In this document: positions 55,902 through 64,000 of the stretch, piece by piece
Numbering within the stretch: position 1 is the stretch's first letter
How the letters are laid out: every line of letters starts with the position of its first letter
Origin: CAVUCH01 sp963697705
GTDB lineage: Bacteria; Acidobacteriota; Vicinamibacteria; Vicinamibacterales; JAENWD01
Assembly (NCBI GenBank): GCA_963697705.1
Contig: CAVOPA010000004.1
Span: 62,001 to 126,000 of the forward strand
Direction of reading: 5' to 3'
Length of the DNA stretch: 64,000 bases
Notes under the pieces: generated by a model
The model's database searches: none
What the model was told of the DNA's origin: nothing
Seen by the model: the letters and a program-made list of their open reading frames with translations, nothing else
Position numbers and translations under genes: made by a program

Positions 55902-58080
55902 ATGACTGTTCGTGCATCGCTGACCCTGCTCGCGTTCGTGCTGCCCTCGGCAGCAGTCGCGCAGGTTGACTACGACCTGCACGTCGCCTTCGACAACAGC
56001 CTGAGTCCCGGGGCCTATTACTACAGCGAGGGTTCCGTCGTGGCGCCGAGCGAGCTGGATCTCTCGAACGGCCGGTTTCCAGTCGAAGAGGGGACGTGCG
56101 TGACGCCGCCCAATTGCCTGCGTCTGGCGTGGCGCTCCGTGCGTGGCGGCGACTGGCGCATGACGCTCCGGCTGACGCGCAACTACACGACCGCGAGCCT
56201 CTCCGGGAACACGCTGTCGTTCTGGGCCTTCGCCGACGCGGAGCTGCACGGTGAGGCCTCGCCGCTCATACAGGTCACCGATGCAGCAGGCGAGGCCAGT
56301 GCCACCATTCGCCTGCTCGGCTCGCTCGATGCGCTGCCCGCCCGAAAATGGACGCGGGTGCGATTACCGTTCAACACGTTCGCCGGCCTCTACCAATCGA
56401 CGCGCGACGTCACGTTCGACCCCGCGCGGCTCGTCAGCATCACGCTCGTGCAGGGGCTCGACGACGGCGAGCCGCACCGGGTGCTGCTGGACGACATACG
56501 CATCAGCGACGACCCCGGCACCGGCGACACGCTGAAGCCGGGCGCGCCGGAGGGTCTCGCCGCACGCGGCTACGAGCGGCACGTCGATCTCGACGTGGTC
56601 GACGAGCCCCGCGCCCGACCTGCAGCACTACACCATCTACCGTGCCGTGGACGGCAAGACGTTCGAGCCGATCGGAATCCAGAAGGCCGGGGTCACGAGG
56701 TACGCGGACTTCCTGGGCGCGCCAGGGAAGACGGCCTCGTACAGGATCACCGCCGTCGACGCGAGCTACAACGAGTCGCCGCCTTCGTCACCGGTCACCG
56801 CCGGGACTCGCACGATGAGCGACGACGAGCTGCTGACGATGGTGCAGGAGGCGTGCTTCCGCTACTACTGGGATGCCGCACACCCGGTGGCCGGCATGGC
56901 GATCGAGATCCTGCCGGGCGATCGCAACCTGGTCGCGCTCGGTGCCTCGGGCTTTGGCGTCATGGCGCTCCTCGTCGGCGTGGAGCGTCAGTTCGTCACG
57001 CGCGAGCAAGGCGTCGAACGGCTGCTGAAGATCGTCCGCTTTCTCGCGAAGGCCGATCGCTTTCACGGAGTGTGGCCGCATTTCCTCGACGGCAGGACAG
57101 GGCGTGTCGTCCCGTACTTCGGCCCCTATGACGACGGCGGTGACCTCGTCGAAACGGCGTTCCTCGCCCAGGGACTGCTCGCGGCGCGACAGTACTTCGA
57201 CCGCGAGACGACGGGCGAGCGTGAGATCCGCGACACGATCACGGCATTCTGGCGATCGATCGAGTGGGACTGGCACCGTCAGACGCCGGACAGCGACTTC
57301 CTGTACTGGCACTGGTCGCCGGACCACGGGTTCCACATCTCGCACCCGCTCGTTGGCTGGAACGAGACGATGATTGTGTACCTGCTCGCGATCGCGTCAC
57401 CCACGCACCCGGTGCCTGCGAGCCTGTATCACAGCGGGTGGGCCGGGCAGTCGGACCTCGCGGTCCGCTATCGCCGCGCCTGGAGCCGGACGACCGACGG
57501 CGATCACTACGTGAACGGGCACTCGTACTACGGAATCCCGCTCGACGTGGGCGTCGGTAACGGCGGCGAGCTGTTCTTCACCCACTACTCGTTCCTCGGA
57601 TTCGACCCGCGGCACAAGCACGATCGCTACACGAACTACTTCGCGAACAACAGCAAGATCGCGTTGATCCAGCACGCGTACGCGGTCGAGAATCCGCTCG
57701 CTCGCGCCGGCTACGGTGACGACTCGTGGGGACGCTCTGCCGGCGTGAACGCGGGCGGCGGCCGCGCGACGCCTGCCGGCGACAACGGCACGATCACCTG
57801 CACGGCAGCCCTGGCGTCCTTTCCGTACACGCCGGAGGAATCGATGCGGGCGCTGAAGCACTTCTATCGCGACCTCGGTGGACGTCTCTGGGGCATCTAC
57901 GGGTTTCGCGACGGCTTCAACCTGACGGAGAACTGGTTCGAGGACGTCAACATGGGCCTGAACCAGGCGCCCATCGTCGTCATGATCGAGAACCACCGCA
58001 CCGGGCTGGTGTGGAACCGCTTCATGGCCAACCCGGAGATCGCGCCGGCCCTGACGGCCATCGGTTTCACGCCGGACTGA
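55902..58080 (+). CDS. GH144-like exported endo-glucanase with carbohydrate-binding-like and FN3 modules (one frameshift)
   Basis: About 725 residues. A signal peptide ends AAVAQ. Residues about 22-210 are a jelly-roll module (GDWRMTLRLTRNYTTASLSG, RVLLDDIRISDDPG), followed by an FN3-like stretch (GLAARGYERHVDL). An extra base near 56593 breaks the frame; downstream the FN3 (ITAVDASYNESPPSSPVTAG) and the Glycoamylase/GH144 domain resume. Motifs there are FRYYWDAAHPVAGMAIEILP, FHISHPLVGWNETMIVYLLA and THYSFLGFDPRHKHDRYTN. GH144 members hydrolyse beta-1,2-glucans, but this family is broader. GGAG lies about 10 nt before ATG 55902. Confidence 0.85.
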
Positions 58081-58126
58081 CTCGACGCAGTTGTTGACAT
58101 CGCGGCCGACGCATCAGCGGCACCGT

Positions 58127-58158
58127 GCATCGCGTAGTGCCCGCCTTCAGGCGGGCCT
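58127..58158. repeat. Single copy of the 44 bp REP-like unit
   Basis: GCATCGCGTAGTGCCCGCC then TTCAGGCGGGCC, the same hairpin unit as at 21171-21302 but truncated after the hairpin. It lies just after the glucanase gene. The exact identity over about 30 bp shows this is a family and not coincidence. Confidence 0.8.
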
Positions 58159-58266
58159 CGACGGCCGGTGATTTTCGATTGACGCCGCCCCCGCACCGCT
58201 CCTACGATGCGACGCTACTCATGGCTGGAACCCCAGCCAACAAACACCGCAGCGTCCCGCACCACC

Positions 58267-59560
58267 ATGAACACGGCTGACGACACCGGCGGCGCACGGC
58301 CCGGCGCCATCCGCGGGGCCGCTGGTCGTCACCAATCGGCACCGGTGGGCCATCGTCGGCCTGCTGTTCACGGCCTCGCTCATCAACTACTTCGATCGCG
58401 CGACGATCGCGTTTGCCCTGCCGCTGATCTCGAGAGACCTGCACCTGGGGCCGGAGGCGAAGGGCGTGCTGCTCTCCGCGTTCTTCTGGTCGTACGCGCT
58501 GATGCAGATCCCGATGGGCGTGCTGGCGGATCGCGTGAATCTCCGCTGGCTGTATGCCGTCGCGTTCGCGCTGTGGTCAATCTCGCAGGGCCTGATTGGC
58601 CTCGCGACCGGCCTCGGCACGTTGATCGCGTTTCGAGTCCTGCTCGGCGTGGGTGAGGCGATCTACCTTCCGGGCGGATCGAAGATCGTCAGCCTGCTCT
58701 TTCGTCCGTCGGAACGCGGGCTGCCGTCAGGCATCTTCGACGCGGGCACGCGGACGGGCCTGGTGATGGAGGGCGTGCTGGTACCGTGGCTGTTGACCCG
58801 CTTCGGCTGGCGCACCACTTTCGCGGTCGTCGGGTTCAGCGCGCTGCTGTGGCTGATCCCGTGGTTCGCGGTCGCACCGCGCGAGCTGCACGGTGATGGC
58901 GGACATCCTGGGCGGACGCACGCACCGATCGGGCGCCGCCTGGCCGTGCTCGCCACGAACCGCAATCTGATAGGCATCTGTGCGGCCTTCTTCTGCTTCG
59001 ATTACTACTGGTACTTCCTCGTGAACTGGCTGCCCGACTACCTCGTGACCGCACGCGGGCTGACGCTGCTGCGTGCGGGCATCTACGCCGCGCTGCCCTA
59101 CCTGGTGTTCGGGGCGAGCGAGCCAATCGGAGGGTGGATCGCGGACCGGCTCGTAGAGACCGGCTGGACGGAAACGCGCGCGCGCAAGGTGGTCGTGACG
59201 GTTGCGCTGCTGACGGGCCTGTTCCTCATCCCTGCCTCTCGCGTGAGCAGCCCCGCGGCCGCGGTGGGGCTGATCATCGGCGGCTGCCTCGTGGGACTTG
59301 CGACAGGCAATCTGCTCGTGATCCTCCAGGCGTGTGCGCCGCCGGACGAAATCGGCCTCTGGACCGGCGTCTACAATTTCATCGGCAATATCGCCGGCAT
59401 CCTCTCGCCGCTCGTCACAGGGTTCCTCATCGCGCAGACCGGCTCCTACGCGCCGGCGTTCGTGCTCGCCGCGGCGCTCATCGCGCTTGGTCCGCTCGCC
59501 CTGTGGTTCGTCGTCGGCGAGCTGAAACCGCCACACGCGCACGTCATCGTCCACGAGTGA
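58267..59560 (+). CDS. MFS transporter (frameshift in the first 20 codons)
   Basis: About 430 residues. The N-terminal part (RWAIVGLLFTASLINYFDRA, TIAFALPLISRDLHLGPEAK) and the remaining helices are typical of ACS/OFA-like MFS permeases with twelve TM segments. A conserved GIFDAGTRTGLVMEGVL marks the middle. The ATG at 58267 reads MNTADDTGGARPGAIRGA and then leaves frame unless one G of GGGG (58315-58318) is removed. It probably takes up the products of the upstream glucanase region. Confidence 0.85.
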
Positions 59561-59670
59561 TCCGGGCCGTGGGTCACGTCTCCCGCTGTCAGGAGGCGTG
59601 CCCTCCTCGTACCCGGGTGGCTGGCTCGGTCGTGCGCCGCGCGGATACGATCAGAGAGAACGGAGCGCTC

Positions 59671-60327
59671 ATGAAACGCAACAGTATTCATGTGTCCCTG
59701 GTGTGGCTGCTCGCGACCGCCTTGGCGGCAGTGCCCGCGGCGCGCGGCCCTGCGAACGTCGACGAGACCGGGCTGGACGCGAGAGTGAAGAAGTTCCTCG
59801 CCGATCACCGGGGCACCTGGTCCGACATGAACGTTCCCGAGGTCGACGGGCAGACGCTCTACGACCTCGTCGTCGCACGCAAGTACACGAGGGCCCTCGA
59901 GATCGGCACGTCCACCGGGCATTCGGGGATCTGGATTGCGTGGGGGCTCAGCAAGACCGGAGGGAAGCTCATCACGCTCGACATCGACGCGCGGCGTCAC
60001 CGCCAGGCGCTGGCGAACTTCGAGGCCGCCGGCGTGGCCCCGTTCATCGACGCTCGGCTCGCGGACGCCCACGTCCTCGTGCCTGCGCTCGAGGGGCCGT
60101 TCGACTTCGTGTTCAGCGACGCGGACAAGGAGTGGTACCGCAACTACTTCGACGCCCTTCTCCCGAAGCTGACGAAGGGCGGCTGCTACGCGACGCACAA
60201 TGTGTCGTCCGGACCGGGCGGATGGAACCACGAGTACTACGAGTACCTGCTGAAAGTACCAGGCGTCGACACCACGCTCGACAGGCGCGGCGGCGGGCTG
60301 GCGATCAGCTGCAAGAAAGACGGCTGA
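59671..60327 (+). CDS. Exported class I SAM-dependent O-methyltransferase-like protein
   Basis: 218 residues. A signal-like segment (VSLVWLLATALAAVPAARGP) covers about 8-27, after which the enzyme reads YTRALEIGTSTGHSGIWIAW (SAM motif I), ITLDIDARRHRQALANFEAA and FDFVFSDADKEWYRNYFDAL, as in catechol-type O-methyltransferases. Export of a SAM enzyme is odd because SAM is cytoplasmic, so it may be anchored with the catalytic part inside, or the hydrophobic N-terminus may not be a true signal. GGAG lies 7 nt before ATG 59671. Confidence 0.75.
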   Translation: MKRNSIHVSLVWLLATALAAVPAARGPANVDETGLDARVKKFLADHRGTWSDMNVPEVDGQTLYDLVVARKYTRALEIGTSTGHSGIWIAWGLSKTGGKLITLDIDARRHRQALANFEAAGVAPFIDARLADAHVLVPALEGPFDFVFSDADKEWYRNYFDALLPKLTKGGCYATHNVSSGPGGWNHEYYEYLLKVPGVDTTLDRRGGGLAISCKKDG

Positions 60328-60385
60328 CGTCGAACGCGGCGGCGCAACGGAACGGGCGTGCGAATCCTGTGATACTTTCCCGCTC

Positions 60386-61231
60386 ATGACATCCTCCTCA
60401 CTGTCACGCCGCACGTTTCTTGCGCTCGCCGGCGCCGTTCCGTTCGCATTCCGCGCCTCGGCGGCGGGCAACACACCGCCGGTTGGCCTCGAGCTCTACA
60501 CCGTTCGAGACTTCCTGCAGAAAGACCCGATGGGTACTGTTCGGCAGGTTGCGAAGCTGGGGTATACGCTCGTGGAGTTCTACTCGCCGTACTACTCGTG
60601 GACGCCGCAGCAGGCGGCCGACATGCGCAAGCTGCTCGACGATCTCGGCATGCGCTGCCTGTCGACGCACAACGACCACCGGGCGCTCGCCGCGGACGGG
60701 CTCCAGAAGGCCATCGATCTGAACAAGGCCATCGGCAGCAAGTACATCGTCATGGCCAGCCCCGGAGAGGTCACCGGGGCCGACGGATGGAAAGCCGTCG
60801 CCGATCGACTGAACGCCGCCGCCGAACGCCTCGCACCGCTCGGCATGTTCGCCGGGTACCACAATCACGGCCCCGAGTGGCAGCCCGTCGGCGACAAGCG
60901 GCCGATGGACATCCTCGCCGCGGCGACCTCGAAGAACGTCGCGCTGCAGTTCGACATCGGCACGTGCGTCGCCGCCGGCAGCGACCCGGTCGCCTGGATC
61001 AAAGCCAACCCTGGCCGGATCAAGAGCATGCACTGCAAGGACTGGGCGCCCCAGAAGAACTACGGCGTGCTGTTTGGCGAGGGCGTGTCGCCATGGGCCA
61101 AGATCTTCGAGGCGGCAGAAGCCACAGGCGGGATCGAGTTCTACCTGATCGAGCAGGAAGCCGGCCCCGCCGAGGAGCAGATGCAGAGGGCGGGGCAGTG
61201 CCTCGCGAATTGGAAGAAGATGCGGGGCTGA
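60386..61231 (+). CDS. Tat-exported sugar phosphate isomerase/epimerase-like TIM barrel
   Basis: 281 residues. SLSRRTFLALAGAVPFAFRA is a clear Tat signal. The barrel carries VGLELYTVRDFLQKDPMGTV, then YHNHGPEW and ALQFDIGTCVAAGSDPVAWI, with RIKSMHCKDW and a terminal EFYLIEQEAGP; His, Asp and Glu positions fit the xylose-isomerase-like metal site. Its partner may be the Gfo/Idh/MocA protein that follows 220 bp downstream. Confidence 0.9.
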   Translation: MTSSSLSRRTFLALAGAVPFAFRASAAGNTPPVGLELYTVRDFLQKDPMGTVRQVAKLGYTLVEFYSPYYSWTPQQAADMRKLLDDLGMRCLSTHNDHRALAADGLQKAIDLNKAIGSKYIVMASPGEVTGADGWKAVADRLNAAAERLAPLGMFAGYHNHGPEWQPVGDKRPMDILAAATSKNVALQFDIGTCVAAGSDPVAWIKANPGRIKSMHCKDWAPQKNYGVLFGEGVSPWAKIFEAAEATGGIEFYLIEQEAGPAEEQMQRAGQCLANWKKMRG

Positions 61232-61453
61232 ACAGGCGTGCGGGGCTGACGGAACCGCTCCCTCCGTCAGCCCGCCCGCGTCGGGTGCGAACACGATCGC
61301 GGTGAGCACCGTCCACGCCCGGCACCCTGGCGTAAACGCGAAAAGCTACGGCCCAGCGTGTACCCGAACGTAGCGTATATCTGAACGTGTCGCCGGCGGC
61401 GGCTGGGGCGCTGTGACCGCGTACCGCACCGCACGCCGGCAGGGAGTCGGACC

Positions 61454-62722
61454 GTGAGCATGCCCCCACAGTCACGCCGGGACTTCCTCGCATCGATCAC
61501 TGCTGCGGGAGCGGTGTCGCTCGTCGCGCCGCGCGGCCTCGACGCGAGGACCGCGCAGCGCAGCATCGGCGCCAATGACCGCATCCGCATCGGCATCATC
61601 GGCTGCGGCAGCCGCGGCATCGGCACCGAAATGGCCAGCGTGCGGGACCACGCTAAGGCCGAGAACCTCGAGGTGGTCGCCGTTTACGACCCGTGGCGCG
61701 TGGCGAGCGAGGACGCGGCGGCGAAGGCGAAGGAGTGGTTCGGGACCACTGCCAAGCAGTGCAGGAGCGTCGACGAATTACTCGGGGTCCCCGAGGTGGA
61801 CGCGGTGTTCATCTCCTCACCCGATCACTGGCACGCCTCGCACCTCGAAGCGGCGACGAAGGCGGGCAAGCACGTGTACGTCGAGAAGCCGATGGCAATC
61901 GAGATCGGCGAACTGAACCGCGCGTACGCCGCCGCGAAAGCCTCGGGGCTCGTCATCCAGGTCGGCACGCAGCTGCGCAGCACGCCCATCGCGATGGGCT
62001 GCCGTGCGCTCGTGAAGTCCGGCAGGTTGGGCCGGATCTCCCGTATCGAGCAAGTGCGCAACGGCGACAAGCCGTACTGGTACGAGTACCTCAAGCCCGA
62101 TGTCCGCCCAGAGGATCTCGAGTGGAACACGTTCACGAACGGTCGCACGAAAAAGAGCTTCGATCCAATCCTGTATTCGGGGTGGTACGGCTACTGGGAG
62201 TTCTCGCAGGGCCCGGTGCCGCAGTGGGGCGTGCACTTCCTTGACCTGGCGCACTTTATTGCCGGCCTCGGTATTCCCGAGACCTGCGTGTGCCTGGGCG
62301 GCGTCTACACCTGGACGGACGAACACCACTTCACCGCGCCGGACCAGGTGCAGGCTCTCTGGAGCTATCCGGAGGGACTGATGATCAGCTACTCGACCAA
62401 CTTCGGCAACAGCGCCGGCAACGCGACGCGCTTCTGCGCCGACAAGGGCACGCTCAGGCTCGACTGGTCTGACGCCACCTTCACCGCGGAGGGCGGCATC
62501 AATCGCGACGGTTCCATCCGTGGCGAGAACAAGGTCGAGCCGATTGAGCAGACCGACCACTGGGTTAACTGGTACCGCTGCATGCGTGACGGTGGCACGC
62601 CGAACGCCGCGCTCGACGCGGGCTACCAGCACGCGGTCGCGAGCATCATGGCGACGATGTCGTACGAGACGGGCCGCCGCACGAGGTTCGACCCGGCAAA
62701 GCGCACGATCGCCCTCGACTGA
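61454..62722 (+). CDS. Tat-exported Gfo/Idh/MocA family oxidoreductase
   Basis: 422 residues from GTG 61454. QSRRDFLASITAAGAVSLVA is a Tat signal. The Rossmann domain starts RIRIGIIGCGSRGIGTEMAS. The EKP motif is intact (AGKHVYVEKPMAIE), and a VPQWGVHFLDLAHFIAGLGI block follows in the substrate domain. It is the fourth exported member in this window. Coupled with the TIM barrel upstream it could oxidise and isomerise a sugar outside the cytoplasm. The substrate is unknown. Confidence 0.92.
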   Translation: MSMPPQSRRDFLASITAAGAVSLVAPRGLDARTAQRSIGANDRIRIGIIGCGSRGIGTEMASVRDHAKAENLEVVAVYDPWRVASEDAAAKAKEWFGTTAKQCRSVDELLGVPEVDAVFISSPDHWHASHLEAATKAGKHVYVEKPMAIEIGELNRAYAAAKASGLVIQVGTQLRSTPIAMGCRALVKSGRLGRISRIEQVRNGDKPYWYEYLKPDVRPEDLEWNTFTNGRTKKSFDPILYSGWYGYWEFSQGPVPQWGVHFLDLAHFIAGLGIPETCVCLGGVYTWTDEHHFTAPDQVQALWSYPEGLMISYSTNFGNSAGNATRFCADKGTLRLDWSDATFTAEGGINRDGSIRGENKVEPIEQTDHWVNWYRCMRDGGTPNAALDAGYQHAVASIMATMSYETGRRTRFDPAKRTIALD

Positions 62723-63033
62723 TGCCGGACTCTGCGGCGTCACAGAACCCGTTCAGTTCACAGCGAAGAATTCCGGAGAGCACTCGCGGTCGCTCCAGAC
62801 GATCACGGCTGTCGGCGCTGATCATCTCCCTAAGCCAATCGGAGCTGAGTTGGAAGATCAACGCCATCTGTTCTCCCACGCCCACGCCCACGGCCACAAC
62901 CGCGAACGGCACACTCGCCACGCGCCTGACGTGCCCTCCTTGTGGGGGGCCGCTGGCGCTCAAGGGGACAGGCGGAAGCGGCCGCGCCTGTCCTGAGCGA
63001 AAGGGTCGGGAGGGATCAGCTCGGAAGAGAGCG
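62723..63033. other. Intergenic region between convergent genes
   Basis: About 310 bp with no credible ORF. It holds a hairpin at 62966-62993 and a CCTGTCCTGAGCGAAAGG stretch that resembles a widespread dispersed bacterial repeat. I see no other structure. Confidence 0.5.
62966..62993 (-). terminator. Hairpin downstream of the ABC ATPase gene
   Basis: GGACAGGCG (62966-62974) pairs with CGCCTGTCC (62985-62993) around a 10 nt loop, about 40 nt beyond the stop of the minus-strand ATPase gene. The following CCCCTTG has only a short pyrimidine run. It is a plausible terminator. Confidence 0.4.
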
Positions 63034-63750
63034 CTACACGTGCGCGGGTTCGGGGAGCGCGCTCGGGCCACCCGTCCGCACGTCCTTCTCGACGCGGCCG
63101 TCGCGGATGTGTACCACCCGGTGGGCGTGGGCGGCGATGTCGGGCTCGTGCGTGACGAGCACTATCGTGTTGCCCAGCCGGTAAAGCCGCTCGAAGAGGG
63201 CCATGATCTCGACGCCGGTCTTCGAGTCGAGGTTGCCGGTGGGCTCGTCGGCGAGCAGGATCGACGGGTTGTTCACGAGGGAGCGGGCGATGGCGACGCG
63301 CTGGCGCTGTCCGCCGGAGAGCTCATTCGGCTTGTGGCTCATTCGATCTTCGAGCTCGACCTTGCGCAGCGCTTCACGCGCGCGCTCCTGGCGATCCTTC
63401 GACGGCACGCCGGCATACACCAGCGGCAGCTCCACGTTGTGCAGCGCTGATGCGCGCGGCAGCAGGTTGAAGGTCTGGAAGACGAAACCGATCTCCTCGT
63501 TCCGGATCCGCGCCAGCTCGTTGTCGTTCATCTCGCTGACCTGCTTGCCGTTCAACAGGTAGCTGCCCTTGCTCGGCGTGTCGAGACACCCGATCAGGTT
63601 CATCAGGGTCGATTTTCCCGAGCCCGACGGCCCCATGATGGCGACGTACTCGCCGCGTTCGATGCTCAGATCCACCCCGCGAAGGGCGTGGATTTCCTCC
63701 GAGCCCATCACGTAGGTCTTCCAGAGGTCGTGAGTTTCGATGATCGGCAT
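63034..63750 (-). CDS. ABC transporter ATP-binding protein (MacB/LolD type)
   Basis: 238 residues. Walker A GPSGSGKST, Q-loop FQTFNLLPRASALHNVELPL, signature LSGGQRQRVAIARSL and Walker B ILLADEPTGNLDSKTG are all intact, and H-loop is LVTHEPD. It fits the MacB/LolD/FtsE group, which energises permeases with MacB-type cores such as lipoprotein release or efflux systems. No permease gene is adjacent on this side; the partner may lie beyond the right edge or it may serve orphan permeases. SD is weak before the ATG. Confidence 0.95.
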   Translation of the reverse strand: MPIIETHDLWKTYVMGSEEIHALRGVDLSIERGEYVAIMGPSGSGKSTLMNLIGCLDTPSKGSYLLNGKQVSEMNDNELARIRNEEIGFVFQTFNLLPRASALHNVELPLVYAGVPSKDRQERAREALRKVELEDRMSHKPNELSGGQRQRVAIARSLVNNPSILLADEPTGNLDSKTGVEIMALFERLYRLGNTIVLVTHEPDIAAHAHRVVHIRDGRVEKDVRTGGPSALPEPAHV

Positions 63751-63763
63751 GGGAACGGCTGAA

Positions 63764-63809
63764 CGCTAAAGGGCTAAAGGCTAAGGGCCAAGGGCTAAAG
63801 GCCAACGGC
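63764..63809. repeat. GGGCTAAAGG word-type array
   Basis: Eight or so degenerate heptamers of the CTAAAGG/CTAAGGGC/CCAAGGG kind, all in one orientation. It abuts, across about 90 bp, the GGAACC array at the window's end. It is a fourth word type of the same style as the GGTTCC and GGGCT arrays. Confidence 0.55.
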
Positions 63810-63897
63810 CGGGCCAGTGCACGGAGCGGCTCCGGCCGGGTGGAACACCCAGTGTATACGCGGCGGCCAAAGGTCCGGTTCCCAGCCGACGTGCAAA

Positions 63898-63986
63898 CCG
63901 GAACCTGGAACCCTTGAACCTGGAACCCGGAACGCACCCGGAACAAGGAACCCAACCCGGAACCCAGAACCCGGAACCCGGAACCG
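63898..63986. repeat. GGAACC array, partial third copy of the repeat element
   Basis: About 90 bp of GGAACCTGGAACCC-type words ending CCCAGAACCCGGAACCCGGA, the same terminal wording as the ends of copies A and B. No left half or core is recognisable before it. It may be a truncated member, or continue differently past the window edge. Confidence 0.65.
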
Positions 63987-64000
63987 CAGCGTCAGAACCC

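Noticed and set aside
62880..63005. Possible further gene fragment near CCTGTCCTGAGCGAAAGG
   Set aside because: The motif resembles a widespread dispersed bacterial repeat and no frame shows homology.

Overview
This 64 kb window is GC-rich (about two thirds G+C by eye) and almost fully coding. It looks like a chromosome segment of an Acidobacteriota bacterium, most likely Vicinamibacteria-like. Supporting features are two TonB-dependent receptors with an N-terminal carboxypeptidase-regulatory fold, a PadR regulator next to an orphan MacB/FtsX-type permease, a VWFA-related secreted protein, many Tat-exported Gfo/Idh/MocA oxidoreductases and sugar isomerase-like TIM barrels, and degenerate word-like intergenic repeats. 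The lineage is inferred from gene families only. I saw no rRNA, tRNA, phage, integrase, transposase gene or CRISPR array. Layout: 1-7.5 kb holds a partial PhyH-type dioxygenase, an outer-membrane receptor, an epimerase-like reductase, an MDR-type oxidoreductase and three gene remnants (a Ser/Thr kinase N-terminus, a winged-helix C-terminus and a glycosyltransferase C-terminus). 7.8-16.3 kb holds a PhoX-like secreted protein, a conserved unknown, a PAS/sigma-54 activator split by a frameshift, a STAS protein with an alpha/beta hydrolase, a VOC protein, an M20 amidohydrolase and a beta-propeller protein. 16.6-23.1 kb holds a TPR/winged-helix regulator divergent from a DUF899-DUF2182 pair, a DHFR-like reductase, MutM, an M48 protease and a SnoaL-like protein. 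23.5-26.6 kb is a translationally coupled three-gene glycosylation operon. 26.8-33.0 kb carries three exported Gfo/Idh/MocA oxidoreductases with ApbE and DoxX. 33.5-36.5 kb is the PadR-permease pair. 37-44.8 kb holds a flavin monooxygenase-like gene, OsmC, the metX-metY methionine/cysteine genes, a CoA-binding protein and a Tat-exported TIM barrel. 45-50.7 kb holds a VWA protein, an intradiol dioxygenase-like lipoprotein, a DUF2235 hydrolase and a DGPF-sigma-DGPF regulatory operon. 51-62.7 kb runs plus-strand through a second TonB receptor, a TPR protein, a GH144-like glucanase, an MFS transporter, an exported O-methyltransferase, a Tat-exported isomerase and a fourth Gfo/Idh/MocA protein. 63-64 kb has a MacB/LolD-type ATPase and repeats. 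How the genes may work together: much of the coding capacity points to import of carbohydrate-derived material (TonB receptors, MFS), glycan cleavage (GH144-like) and redox or isomerase chemistry on sugars outside the cytoplasm (four exported Gfo/Idh/MocA proteins, two exported TIM barrels, ApbE). This is an inference from gene content. Two things stand out. First, a roughly 240 bp interspersed element is built of degenerate heptamer words arranged as inverted arrays around a conserved core; it is present twice in opposite orientation, with a third partial copy at the right end. Second, at least six single-base frameshifts interrupt otherwise well-conserved genes. The frameshifts either reflect assembly-level indel errors or real decay, and they should be settled before any of these genes is called a pseudogene.
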